A DNA stretch of 64,000 bases from Defluviitaleaceae bacterium (GTDB taxonomy: Bacteria; Bacillota; Clostridia; Lachnospirales; WQUN01), in assembly GCA_009779835.1 (NCBI GenBank), contig WRBD01000004.1:1-64000 (forward strand). The letters run 5' to 3'. The notes beneath the pieces were generated by a model. That model did no database searches and was not told the DNA's origin. It saw only the letters and a list, made by a program, of their open reading frames with translations. The translations under genes were made by a program, and so were the position numbers. Below, piece after piece: positions 34,425 to 44,360 of the stretch. The number at the start of each line of letters is the position of its first letter. Positions within the stretch are counted from its first letter, which is position 1.

Positions 34425-37400
34425 GTGAAAAATACTTACAAACGTTTTATTGCTTACGCGTTGTGTGTTTTGATGGCGTTTTCGACAATAACGCCTATTT
34501 CTGCAACGGATAATTTTTCCGTTGTAGACGAAATCGAAGTTCACATTGAAGAACCGGAACATGAAATCTCTGAAAAGGATGATACTTCGGAGGAAGAAGA
34601 ATGCGAAGACGAAATTCCGCAAGACGAATACTATTACGAAGAATTTCCCGGTCTTCAAGCGTTTACCGAATTTCTTGAGCCGTTTTGCATTGATTATTTT
34701 TTCGATGAATCCTCGCGCCTTATTTCCGAAAATTGGTGCGACAATTTTTTCGGGTATATTGAATACACAACCGGACAGCCGTATATGATGATTGACGATG
34801 TGCAAGTGCCGTTTGAAGACGCTCCTTTTCATGTGCAGTCTGCACTGAGTTTCAATACGTTTGATGCTGATGCAAAACACGACTTGGGGCTTGAAGCAGA
34901 ATGGCAAGAAGGTCAACTCGTTATAACAAGCCGCTTTCAAATGCGGCGGCTGATTGTGAAAAGTTATTTCGATGCTTGTTTTGAATTTTCCGGCGCGACT
35001 GATGTCGTAAGAGGACCGGATTACATGACAGTTTTGCAGTTCGCCACATTGGAAGAAGCCCGTGATACATATGAACTTTTAAGCGGGGCTTGCGGGGTTG
35101 AATGGGTCGAGCCTGATATGTATGTGTCTGCCGTTTTGATGGAGTTTGACGACGAAATCGCAGAACCGCAAAGCGGCGAATTTCTTTCGTGGGGTGTGGA
35201 GCGAATCAGCGCGGATTTATACGCTTCGTATTTGCTTGGAAGCCCGGAAAGAGTATACGTAGCCGTTTTAGATACCGGTGTAGAATCCCATCACCCGTTC
35301 CTTGCAAGCAGAATGGAACCGGGGCGTTGTTTTATACGAAATGACGACAACCCTTACGACAGGCACGGTCATGGAACTCACGTTGCAGGAACCGTTGTTG
35401 ATGCAACCCCCGGGCTGGAAAATATCCGGATTGTACCCGTAAAGGTTTTAAGCAACGCGGGTAGCGGTTCTATACTGGGAATTGCGAACGGGGTTCGTTG
35501 GTCTGCGCACAATTCCGATGTTATTAACATGAGCCTTGGTGGTTCTACCGGAGGTTCTATTAACCAGCAAATGTATGAAGCCGTAATGTATGCGGTCGGT
35601 CATAATACAACCGTGGTTGTAGCGGCAGGTAACAGTTCCGCCGATGCAAGAAACTTTACCCCCGCACAAATTCCGGCGGCAATCACTGTATCGGCGTTTG
35701 ATATTAACGACAGACCCGCAAGCTTTACCAACTTCGGCGCGATTGTTGATGTGGGCGCGCCCGGTGTAAATATTCTTTCCTCAGTTCCGGGCGGCGGCTA
35801 CAGAAGTTTTAACGGCACATCCATGGCTTCACCTCACGTTGCGGCTTTGGCGGCAATGTATCTATTGAATGACTCGAGTTTAACCCCCGCCGCGGTTCAA
35901 GCCGCGTTGCGTGAATATGTTGATACACCCGACGGGTTTAACCGTCGTTACGGTACGGGGCTTGTAAATATGTACCACGCGCCAACCGGCCCGCGTCCCA
36001 TTATAACCCTTACCCCGTCTTCGCCGAATTTCCAAAATGTTGTTGCGGATTACGCGCCCGTTAACGAAATAGTGATTACCGTAAGAAGCGCCGGGGAGGT
36101 TCCCGTAGTTTTAAACGCATTACCCGATATACCCAATTGGACTTTAACCGCCGGTGCAAATTGGTCGGCACCCGCGGATTACGGAGAAACAAGAACATTT
36201 ACAATCCGCCCCAATGACGGGCTTCCCGAAGGCACTTACGCCCCTTCAATTCGCATATCCGGAGAAGGCGTGGGTGTGACGCGGGGAGCAGGGGCATTTT
36301 TGCACCCCACTTTTAACGTTATGCCGCCACAAGGTGTGGTTCTTGGTGCGGTAAGTGCGGACAGTTGGGGTATTTCGGGTGCGAATGTCGCGCTCATTAA
36401 CATGGAAACGGGAGAAAGACGAAACACAGTAACCGTCCAAAACGGCGCGTATCGTTTCGATGATGTGCCTGACGGTATATATCGCCTTGTATTCACCGCT
36501 AACGGACGCAATGCGGTAATCTCTGCCGCGCATGAGAAGTTCGGTCACGGTCTTACGGTTAACGAAGCAAATTTTGTCTCGGGAAACAATCAGCGTGTTT
36601 TGTTTGCGCGCTTAACCGGAGTTCCGACACAACACCCCGCAAACGCGAACTTAACGCTGACTTTTTCAAGCCGTGTGCGTAATTTAACCGCGCCTACTGA
36701 AAATCATTTTTGGCATATTCGCGGAAACACTGAAAATAACGAGCGCGGCGGATTGGGCAATCTGATTGTATCCGTACCCGGGTTTTCGTTGGAGCAAAGA
36801 ATCATCACATTGGAAGACTATGAAAATAACTTGGCTGTTCTTACGATAAATGTTCGTGACCAACGTCCCGAACGAAACGAAATAAACGGCACTGTACGCC
36901 CAAGCGCGACAGGCGCGGGTGTGGCGGGTGTGCAAGCGGCACTTGTTAATTTTACCACGGGCGAGGTGCGTTTTACCGTAACAGACCCGGAGGGCTTTTA
37001 CAGATTTTCAAACGTAGCGAACGGACGTTATCGTTTATATTTTACGATGGCGGGACGTAATGCGCGTGTTTCGGATTTAATTACAATGACGGGTGAAGGG
37101 CAAATTTCAAATATAACCAATTTCACAACGGGAACAACAGCGCAACGCGTTACGGTGGTGCGTCTTATCGGCGCGAACGGCGAAAATTTATCTGCAACAA
37201 ATGTTACGCTTGCCCCCGTCGCAGGAACCGCTACACCCCGCGCACTCACTTCTTCCGTTGATGAAAACTCTTTTTGGCATCTGATTAGCAGTGCGGCAAA
37301 CTCCCTCGCAGGTGGAATCGGTGTGCTTAACGCGTTTTCGGGAGAGTTTGCTTCTGTTAGTACGCCGCTAACAGCGGAAAATTATTTAAATTTATTTGCG

Positions 37401-40400
37401 TTTGTCACTATGAGCCTCGGCGATATTTCGGCATCGCCAACTTCGACTAACTTCGGGGTGCATATGATGCAGGCGTTATCTCCTCCATCGCAAATAATAA
37501 GCGTAAGAAATAATCGCGACACGGAAGTTACATTTAATGCACTGCCCGAAATTCCGGGTTGGATTTTATCGCCGAACACGGGTTGGACTGTTCCGACAGG
37601 CTCGGGTGTTTCACGCAGTTTTACAATTCAGCCGAATATCGCGGAGCTTGGAATAGGGCGACACGCCCCGGAAATTCGCATTACGGGAAGCGGCGGCGCG
37701 GTTGTAACAATTTTGCCCACGGTTGAAGTTGTGCAAGACATTCCCGCAACCGTAAGCGGGCGCGTACACGCAAGCCCCGCGCCGGGCGAGCCGGGAATTT
37801 CCAATGTTCAGGTAACGCTTGTAAATATGCATACAGGTGAAAGACGCGGAATGGTAACAGGTTCGCAAGGCGAATATCTTTTCAGCTATGTGGAAGACGG
37901 TGTTTATCGTGTTGTATTTACATCAACGGCAACAGGTACTGCCGCACGCGACGCAAGAATTTCCGCGCCTTTCACAATGACGGGTAACGCGCATGTTATT
38001 AATGAAGTAAACTTTTCACTTGGCACAAATTCACGCGTTTTGCTTGTGCGTTTGACAGGTGTGCCAAATCAAAATCCGAACGGCACGCGCTTGGTTCTTG
38101 GCACACGCGAACTTACTCCGCCCTCGCTTAACACAGACGATGGTTTTTGGCATATTTTCGGTACCACTGCCTCAAACGCATCACCCGGGGTAATCGGCAC
38201 GGTAACAGCTTCTTCGCCCGATTTTATCCCCGCAAGCGCGTCGGTTTCCGCCGCAAATTATGTTAATAATGTGGCGGTTGTCACAATAAATATGAACGCG
38301 GGATTTATTTCCCCGCAATCCAATCCCGATTTCGGAACACTGTCGCTGGGGCTTATTCCGCCGCCGCAAACCGTTACCATTACAAATAACCGTACAGTAC
38401 CTGTCAGCCTTAACCCGCTTCCGCGTGTTTCCGGTTGGATTATTTCGCCCGGCACGGGTTGGAATTTGCCTGTTCCGCCGGGCGGTACGCGCCAATTTAC
38501 CGTGCGCCCGAACACGGGCGTTTTGGGTGTCGGCGCGCATTACCCCGCGATAAGCGTAACGGGAAGCGGCGGCGCGTCAACAATTGTGCGCCCTGTTGTG
38601 AATGTTTTTCAAGGTACGTCCGGCACGGTTCACGGATTTGTGCAAGCATCGCCCGCAGGAGCGGGTATTTCCGGTGCGCATGTTACTTTGCTGAACATGG
38701 ACACAGGATCGCGAACCAACACCACAACAAACGCAAACGGCTTTTATTCATTTGCGGGTGTTGCCAACGGGACATATCGGTTAGTTTTCACGGCAAGCGG
38801 ACGAAATGCACGGGTGTCCGATGCAATTATTATGGACGACAATATCGTTAATGTAAACGAATCAAATTCCACAACGGGAAATGAGCCGCGCGTTTTATTT
38901 GTAAGACTTACCGGTATGCCAAGCCAAAACCCGCCCGGCACAACGGTTTCATTTGTAGGAGCACGTGAATTTATCGCGCCCGAGCTTAACTCTACCGACG
39001 GGTTCTGGAATATTTTCGGAACCACATTGACCAATGCAACAACCGGGGTAATCGGCACGGTATCGGTTTCTTCACCCGGCTTTGTTGCTACCACTGTCGC
39101 AGTTGCCGCCGCTAATTATGAAAATAATGTAGGCGTTATTACAATTAATATGGCTGATTTATCCATGCCTGCCGGCACTATTACCGGAAGGGTAAGCGCG
39201 ACTGTCGGCGGCGAAGGAATTTCCGGCGCGCACGTAAGTTTGTTCAACGAAGCAACGGGACAAATCCGCGAAGTAGTAATGACGAACACAAACGGAGATT
39301 ATCAATTCGTAAATGTACCGAACGGTTCATACAGAGTTGTTTTCACTATGTCGGGGCGCAATTCACGACACTCCCGGGTTGTAGTAAATAATAACTCACA
39401 TAATGTAAATCTTTCAGACTTTGCTACCGGCACATCCCATAGGTTGATTATGGTGCATGTTACAGGCTTACCCGATGAGTTTCTTCCCGAAACTTCGGTT
39501 TTGATTGGCAATGACGAAGTTATTCAAAACGCAGTAACAATGAATTTGTTCACACGCCAGCGAAGCACTGCCAACAGCGTGGCGGGCGGAATAGGCACGG
39601 TAACGGTACGCGTACCGGGTTTTTACGACTATACACGCGCAGTAACCGCATCAGATTATGAAAACTTAATCTCTATTGTTAATGTAGATATGTCGGAGAA
39701 TAAAATTACACCCGGAACAATAAGCGGAAGCGTTCGTCAAACCGCAACGGGCGCGTTTGTTTCTAACGTAAATGTCACCTTGGTAAACGTGGAAACATTT
39801 GAACGCTTACACACAACCACAAACGTAAGCGGCGAATACATTTTTGAAAACGTGCCGAACGGAACTTATATTCCCGTGTTTACGCTGGCGGGGCGTAACG
39901 CAAGGCGCGGAACTCCGGTTGTTGTAAATAACAACGGGCATGTACGAAACAGAACGGATTTCTCTACAAGCGCGGCGGCGGGTAATCGCGTTATTTTAGC
40001 GCGTGTAGAAGGCTTCCCGGACAACGCCACCCCCTTGCCCTCCGTTTCAATTACAGACGGCACGGCAACAAACGCGCTTGTGAATATCGCGGGCACAAAC
40101 GTATGGGAAATTTTTAGAAGCACCACAGATAATCTTGCGGGCGGGATAGGAAGAATCAACACAACCTTACAATTTTTCCAGCCCGATTACGCAGATATTT
40201 TTTCCGGAGAAGTATACGAAAATAATATCGTTCTTATTGATTTGCTTTTGACGGCAAATTACGGGATAGATGTTTCGCCCGCCGCACTTTCTTTTGGGCG
40301 AATTGCCGAGGGTACACAGCCCGCTCCGCAAACCGTTACCGTAACCAACACAGGCATGGGAAATGTATTGCTTAATACATTACCCGATGTTCCCGGTTGG

Positions 40401-41828
40401 GTTTTGGTTCAGGGAGAGCTGTGGGGTCTTACCTTTGCACCGGGTGAATCACGTACATTCACTATTTCGCCCGACCCCAATCTTACAAGAGGAACACACA
40501 GCCCGGAAATTATCATAACCGGCGGCAACGGTACCCGTGCTGTGATTCAACCCAATGTTTTTGTTGCGGAACCGCCGCTTTTATTAACCGCCGGTCGCGC
40601 GAATTCTTTACGCGGGCATATCGCGCGGATTCCTATAAATGCCGCATATAATCCGGGAATGACCGAATTGTCGTTCCGCTTGGAATATGACGATACATTG
40701 CTTACGCTTATCGGTTATGATATTGGTAATGTATTTGCCGCGAACGAGGGCGAAGGAAATGAATTTATATTCACCGCTGACGAAAATGTTCACACAAACG
40801 GCACGTTACTTACTGCGATATTCGATGTGCAAAGGGGCATACCGTTTGAAGAAATTCCTGTTCGCATTGTGAATGTCAACGCCAAAAATTCTGCGGACGA
40901 AGAAGTTTTTATCGAAAATGAAAACGGTAGCGTTAATCCGGTATTTATTCCGGGCGATGTAAATGAGGACGGCGTTGTTGATGCAACTGACCTGTTAATG
41001 TTGCGGCAGTTCTTGGCGGGACACTTTGTATACAACCCAATCGAAGGGCCAATGAGAAGCAGTGAAGCGGCGGATATTAATAAAGACGGCACGGTTGACG
41101 ACCAAGATGACAGGTTGTTGACCGAAATTTTGGCGGGTCTTGCGGAACAGCCTATTACCTTTACATCAGCGCAAAATTTCGGAGACAGTTCCGTAAAACT
41201 TTCCGTGGGGCGGGTTCCTGCCTTGCGTGGAAATTTTGTTGAAGTACCTATTAACATTGTCACAAACGAAGGCTTTTGGAGCATCGGTTTTTCGGTTAAC
41301 TACGAGCCGGGTCTGATTGAGTGGGAGTCGCTTACCAATCAGTTACCGAACGATGTTGAAATATTTCCCGGTCATGTCTCGCCCGGCTCACGTTTCTTTC
41401 TTATCACGGGTTATAATTTGGAAGCGAACATCGAAAACGAGGGTTATACAATTATGACTTTGGGCTTTAATGTTTTGGACGATGCCGATTTAGGCACAGC
41501 ACATATTTCCTTGGGAAATAATGCGTTTGCCTCAAATGTTTCTTATATGATGAGTTCCGTTGAATCGGAAGCCGGTTACGTTCTTATTCGCAATGAAAAC
41601 TTTATAGTCGGTGACCTTCTCGGTACCGGACGTGTAACAAGTGCAGAAGCAACTGCGCTGGCGGTGTATCTGTTAAGTGAAAACAAGAGCAACCCCATTG
41701 CCGATATAAACTGCGACGGCGATATAGATATCTCTGACCTTATTCGCCTTTCGCGACGGCTTGTCGGCATTTACAGTACACTTTGCCCGCACGGTGGATG
41801 TTCAAGATGCGGATATAATACTCGTTAA
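34425..41828 (+). CDS. Giant secreted subtilase with repeat modules and cohesin-dockerin tail
   Basis: 2467 residues, GTG start after GAGGAAGGGG. Signal peptide about residues 1-28 (YALCVLMAFSTITPISA), an acidic stretch, then a propeptide-like region. The S8 peptidase has the triad Asp in AVLDTGVES (about 282), His in GHGTHVAGT (about 318) and Ser in NGTSMASPH (about 466). Then come six carboxypeptidase-regulatory-like beta repeats (pattern G.V....G.ISGA.VTL.N..TG) interleaved with four modules of the type PQTVTVTN...GW...P. The end is cohesin-like (about 2050-2170), dockerin (PGDVNEDGVVDATDL, about 2175), cohesin-like (about 2254) and dockerin (DINCDGDIDISDL), closing with a CPHGGCSRCG motif. 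Likely a surface or complex-building protease. Target unknown. Confidence 0.85.
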   Translation: MKNTYKRFIAYALCVLMAFSTITPISATDNFSVVDEIEVHIEEPEHEISEKDDTSEEEECEDEIPQDEYYYEEFPGLQAFTEFLEPFCIDYFFDESSRLISENWCDNFFGYIEYTTGQPYMMIDDVQVPFEDAPFHVQSALSFNTFDADAKHDLGLEAEWQEGQLVITSRFQMRRLIVKSYFDACFEFSGATDVVRGPDYMTVLQFATLEEARDTYELLSGACGVEWVEPDMYVSAVLMEFDDEIAEPQSGEFLSWGVERISADLYASYLLGSPERVYVAVLDTGVESHHPFLASRMEPGRCFIRNDDNPYDRHGHGTHVAGTVVDATPGLENIRIVPVKVLSNAGSGSILGIANGVRWSAHNSDVINMSLGGSTGGSINQQMYEAVMYAVGHNTTVVVAAGNSSADARNFTPAQIPAAITVSAFDINDRPASFTNFGAIVDVGAPGVNILSSVPGGGYRSFNGTSMASPHVAALAAMYLLNDSSLTPAAVQAALREYVDTPDGFNRRYGTGLVNMYHAPTGPRPIITLTPSSPNFQNVVADYAPVNEIVITVRSAGEVPVVLNALPDIPNWTLTAGANWSAPADYGETRTFTIRPNDGLPEGTYAPSIRISGEGVGVTRGAGAFLHPTFNVMPPQGVVLGAVSADSWGISGANVALINMETGERRNTVTVQNGAYRFDDVPDGIYRLVFTANGRNAVISAAHEKFGHGLTVNEANFVSGNNQRVLFARLTGVPTQHPANANLTLTFSSRVRNLTAPTENHFWHIRGNTENNERGGLGNLIVSVPGFSLEQRIITLEDYENNLAVLTINVRDQRPERNEINGTVRPSATGAGVAGVQAALVNFTTGEVRFTVTDPEGFYRFSNVANGRYRLYFTMAGRNARVSDLITMTGEGQISNITNFTTGTTAQRVTVVRLIGANGENLSATNVTLAPVAGTATPRALTSSVDENSFWHLISSAANSLAGGIGVLNAFSGEFASVSTPLTAENYLNLFAFVTMSLGDISASPTSTNFGVHMMQALSPPSQIISVRNNRDTEVTFNALPEIPGWILSPNTGWTVPTGSGVSRSFTIQPNIAELGIGRHAPEIRITGSGGAVVTILPTVEVVQDIPATVSGRVHASPAPGEPGISNVQVTLVNMHTGERRGMVTGSQGEYLFSYVEDGVYRVVFTSTATGTAARDARISAPFTMTGNAHVINEVNFSLGTNSRVLLVRLTGVPNQNPNGTRLVLGTRELTPPSLNTDDGFWHIFGTTASNASPGVIGTVTASSPDFIPASASVSAANYVNNVAVVTINMNAGFISPQSNPDFGTLSLGLIPPPQTVTITNNRTVPVSLNPLPRVSGWIISPGTGWNLPVPPGGTRQFTVRPNTGVLGVGAHYPAISVTGSGGASTIVRPVVNVFQGTSGTVHGFVQASPAGAGISGAHVTLLNMDTGSRTNTTTNANGFYSFAGVANGTYRLVFTASGRNARVSDAIIMDDNIVNVNESNSTTGNEPRVLFVRLTGMPSQNPPGTTVSFVGAREFIAPELNSTDGFWNIFGTTLTNATTGVIGTVSVSSPGFVATTVAVAAANYENNVGVITINMADLSMPAGTITGRVSATVGGEGISGAHVSLFNEATGQIREVVMTNTNGDYQFVNVPNGSYRVVFTMSGRNSRHSRVVVNNNSHNVNLSDFATGTSHRLIMVHVTGLPDEFLPETSVLIGNDEVIQNAVTMNLFTRQRSTANSVAGGIGTVTVRVPGFYDYTRAVTASDYENLISIVNVDMSENKITPGTISGSVRQTATGAFVSNVNVTLVNVETFERLHTTTNVSGEYIFENVPNGTYIPVFTLAGRNARRGTPVVVNNNGHVRNRTDFSTSAAAGNRVILARVEGFPDNATPLPSVSITDGTATNALVNIAGTNVWEIFRSTTDNLAGGIGRINTTLQFFQPDYADIFSGEVYENNIVLIDLLLTANYGIDVSPAALSFGRIAEGTQPAPQTVTVTNTGMGNVLLNTLPDVPGWVLVQGELWGLTFAPGESRTFTISPDPNLTRGTHSPEIIITGGNGTRAVIQPNVFVAEPPLLLTAGRANSLRGHIARIPINAAYNPGMTELSFRLEYDDTLLTLIGYDIGNVFAANEGEGNEFIFTADENVHTNGTLLTAIFDVQRGIPFEEIPVRIVNVNAKNSADEEVFIENENGSVNPVFIPGDVNEDGVVDATDLLMLRQFLAGHFVYNPIEGPMRSSEAADINKDGTVDDQDDRLLTEILAGLAEQPITFTSAQNFGDSSVKLSVGRVPALRGNFVEVPINIVTNEGFWSIGFSVNYEPGLIEWESLTNQLPNDVEIFPGHVSPGSRFFLITGYNLEANIENEGYTIMTLGFNVLDDADLGTAHISLGNNAFASNVSYMMSSVESEAGYVLIRNENFIVGDLLGTGRVTSAEATALAVYLLSENKSNPIADINCDGDIDISDLIRLSRRLVGIYSTLCPHGGCSRCGYNTR

Positions 41829-41849
41829 CCTCCGCACAAATTTTAATGA

Positions 41850-41900
41850 AAAGGCATAGTATACTCCATGAAGTCTTTTGGGAGTGTGTACTATGCCTTT
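41850..41900 (+). promoter_or_regulatory. Hairpin covering the start of the next gene
   Basis: AAAGGCATAGTA (41850-41861) pairs with TACTATGCCTTT (41889-41900), and after a small bulge ACTCC pairs with GGAGT. The right arm holds the ATG of the next gene (41893) and part of its ribosome binding site (GGGAG, 41880-41884). A short T tract follows, so it may act as terminator of the subtilase gene, as a translation-blocking leader, or both. Confidence 0.6.
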
Positions 41901-42927
41901 AGTTTTCCCGCCCGCACCAACTGCGTATTTTAAACGCACGAACGAAGTGCAGAATGAATCGCAAAAAGCTGAACACAGGAACGATTGTGGGCTTAGGTTA
42001 TACCCGCTTAACCCGGAGCGTTCACAAAAAAACAGAAGAACCATGCCTGTTGAGCCTTTGACGCGTACTAAAATGCCGCATATGATGCCGCCACATAAAG
42101 TCGCCCCACTGCAACACTTGTTAAAACAGCCGCAATCGCGTCCCCCTATGGTGCCGCCGCAATTTAATCCGCCGCGGCAAATGCCGCAGTTCACACCGCC
42201 GCCGATGGTTCCGCAAATGCCGCAGTTCACAAAGCCGCCGATGATTCCGCAAACGCCGCCCGAAAAAGCAGCCGAACAATTTCGCCGCATGAACAGAACC
42301 CTTCCCGACGGAGTTCGATACGAGCCACTGGACGATGAAATCATGCAAATTTTACGTCAGAATAATATCGTAAAAAACCTTCAGCCCGCGGCTCAAATGC
42401 CTGAAACTCCGCCAACTCCACCAGCTCCGCCGACTTCGCCAACTCCACCAGCTCCGTCAACTTCGCAACCTTTCAGTGCGCGCACGCCGATGATTCCCTT
42501 TCAACCGCCCGCGCCCGCACCGTCGCAAACCTTACCCCCTGAAACCGCAGAAACGCTCAAGCGTCTGGCGCAGGACGAACGTAATGCGTTTATTTTATAC
42601 ACACATTTTGCAGAAAATGAACAAGAAGAAAAAATAAAAGAACCCTTTGCAATTTTAGCAAAGGATTCCAAATCAAGGCTGGAATTATACACCACGCTTC
42701 TTGAACAAGATTTTAAGGAAAATTTCATACCGCAAGAAGCGGAAATTAACACGGAAATTGAAATTTCAGATGCAATAACCCTCGCGCTTTCCGCAGAAAA
42801 CAAAGGACTAATCGCACTGGGAAATCTTTTGGATTTAACTGCCGACACCTCCGCAGAAAAATCACTCGGGCGGGTGTTAAACCGAAAAATTATCGGGCAT
42901 CAATTACTGCTTTCGCTTAAATATTAA
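41893..42927 (+). CDS. Pro-rich protein with C-terminal ferritin-like domain
   Basis: 344 residues, no signal peptide. Residues 1-180 are rich in Pro, Met and Gln with repeats such as MPQFTPPPMVPQ, and residues 170-215 hold an APPTSP-type linker. The last 130 residues are helical and look ferritin/rubrerythrin-like, with acidic residues in LAQDERNAFILYTHFAE, KSRLELYTTLLE and LALSAENKGL and a late His in IIGHQLLLSL. Such four-helix domains bind di-iron or serve as structural units in spore-coat-like proteins. The ATG at 41893 is chosen over 41878 because GGGAG sits before it. The start is buried in a hairpin. Function unknown. Confidence 0.65.
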   Translation: MPLVFPPAPTAYFKRTNEVQNESQKAEHRNDCGLRLYPLNPERSQKNRRTMPVEPLTRTKMPHMMPPHKVAPLQHLLKQPQSRPPMVPPQFNPPRQMPQFTPPPMVPQMPQFTKPPMIPQTPPEKAAEQFRRMNRTLPDGVRYEPLDDEIMQILRQNNIVKNLQPAAQMPETPPTPPAPPTSPTPPAPSTSQPFSARTPMIPFQPPAPAPSQTLPPETAETLKRLAQDERNAFILYTHFAENEQEEKIKEPFAILAKDSKSRLELYTTLLEQDFKENFIPQEAEINTEIEISDAITLALSAENKGLIALGNLLDLTADTSAEKSLGRVLNRKIIGHQLLLSLKY

Positions 42928-42929
42928 CT

Positions 42930-44360
42930 TTATAATATTTCTAAAACAGTGTTTTTCATTTCGCCGATTTCAACGGCTTTATTGTGCAAAATTTCTTTGT
43001 TTTTTAAGTCCCTGAATTGCTCGGGGACTTCTTGTTTTGTAAGCTCTGACATTTGTTCGAGAAGGGCGAAGTCGTCGTATTTTTCGTATTTTGAGTCAAG
43101 GCTTGTCATTACGGTTTTTGCGAATTTGTACGGGCTTGCGGTTGAAACTATTACGGTTTTTTCGTTGGACTTTGCGTATTTTTCATATGCGGTGTAGGCG
43201 ACGGCGGTGTGCGGGTCAATTAAGTAGCCCTGCGATGCGAAAACTTTTTTAATTGCGTCACGGGATTCATTTTCCGTTGCATAGAAGCCAATAAAATCTT
43301 CGGGAACAGTCATTTCAAATTTCTTCTTGCCCGAAAGACAATTTAATTTTTCAAGTGAGCCGTCAAGGGCGTAAACCAATCGCTCGAAATTGCTTGGAAT
43401 AAGAATATCCATAGACGGAGACGACGTGAGATAAAACGGGCGGTTTGAATCGAAAGTTCCCGTTTCAAAATAATCGTAAAGCACTTTATTTTCGTTGCTT
43501 GCGCAAATTAATTTGCTAACTGGAAGCCCCATTTTTTTCGCATAATACCCCGCCAAAATATTTCCAAAATTCCCTGTGGGTACAATAAAATTAACGGGGG
43601 TGTCAGCCGCCATTCCACCCTTAACAAGTTGCGAATACGCATAAAAATAATAAACAATTTGCGGAATTAGCCTGCCTGTGTTAATCGAGTTAGCCGAAGA
43701 AAACTCGTAACCGTTTTCCGCAAGTTGTGCGTTAAGTTGAGCATCAAGAAAGATCCGCTTTACCTCGCTTTGCGCATCGTCGAAATTGCCCTTTACGCCG
43801 ACTACAAATACATTTTTTCCCGTTTGTGTAATCATATGCTGTTTTTGAATTACGCTAACGCCGTTTTCGGGATAAAAAACAATTATTTTTATGCCGTCAA
43901 TATCTTTAAAGCCTTCTAATGCGGAAACTCCCGTGTCGCCCGAAGTTGCGGTTAAAATTACCTGCGTTTTCGGGTTCTCCGTTTTTTTCAACGATGTCTG
44001 CATTAAATGCGGCAACAATGATAATGCCATATCTTTAAACGCCAAAGTTTTCCCGTGAAACAGCTCCAAAAACGAAACTTGCGGCGTTTGAAAAAGCGGT
44101 GCGATATCCGGCGCGGAAAAATTTGTTTTGTTATACGCACTGTCAACACAATGCGTTATCTCGTCGGGCGTGAAGTCCGTCAGATAATGCCGCATAATTT
44201 CAATTGCATGGGCATTATAATCTGAACGCTCATTGGGAATTCCGCACAAAGACGGAATTTCTTCGGGAACATAAAGCCCTCCGTCGTCCGCAATTCCCTT
44301 TACAATTGTTTGTGAAGCCGTTAAGGCGGTTTTATTTCCGCGTGTGCTAAAATACCTCAT
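42930..44360 (-). CDS. thrC: Threonine synthase
   Basis: 476 residues. Converts O-phosphohomoserine to threonine with pyridoxal phosphate. The N-terminal motif RYFSTRGNK, the PLP lysine in GKTLAFKDMALSL and the glycine loop TATSGDTGVSAL are all present. The ATG at 44360 follows AAGGAGC and overlaps the thrB stop as ATGA, so the two are translationally coupled. It ends two bases from the convergent ferritin-like gene. Confidence 0.95.
   Translation of the reverse strand: MRYFSTRGNKTALTASQTIVKGIADDGGLYVPEEIPSLCGIPNERSDYNAHAIEIMRHYLTDFTPDEITHCVDSAYNKTNFSAPDIAPLFQTPQVSFLELFHGKTLAFKDMALSLLPHLMQTSLKKTENPKTQVILTATSGDTGVSALEGFKDIDGIKIIVFYPENGVSVIQKQHMITQTGKNVFVVGVKGNFDDAQSEVKRIFLDAQLNAQLAENGYEFSSANSINTGRLIPQIVYYFYAYSQLVKGGMAADTPVNFIVPTGNFGNILAGYYAKKMGLPVSKLICASNENKVLYDYFETGTFDSNRPFYLTSSPSMDILIPSNFERLVYALDGSLEKLNCLSGKKKFEMTVPEDFIGFYATENESRDAIKKVFASQGYLIDPHTAVAYTAYEKYAKSNEKTVIVSTASPYKFAKTVMTSLDSKYEKYDDFALLEQMSELTKQEVPEQFRDLKNKEILHNKAVEIGEMKNTVLEIL

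Noticed and set aside
42121-42344. Minus-strand Gly/Cys-rich frame (CGGIIGG-type repeats) opposite the Pro-rich gene
   Set aside because: It is the complement of Pro codons in a well-supported gene with its own ribosome binding site.
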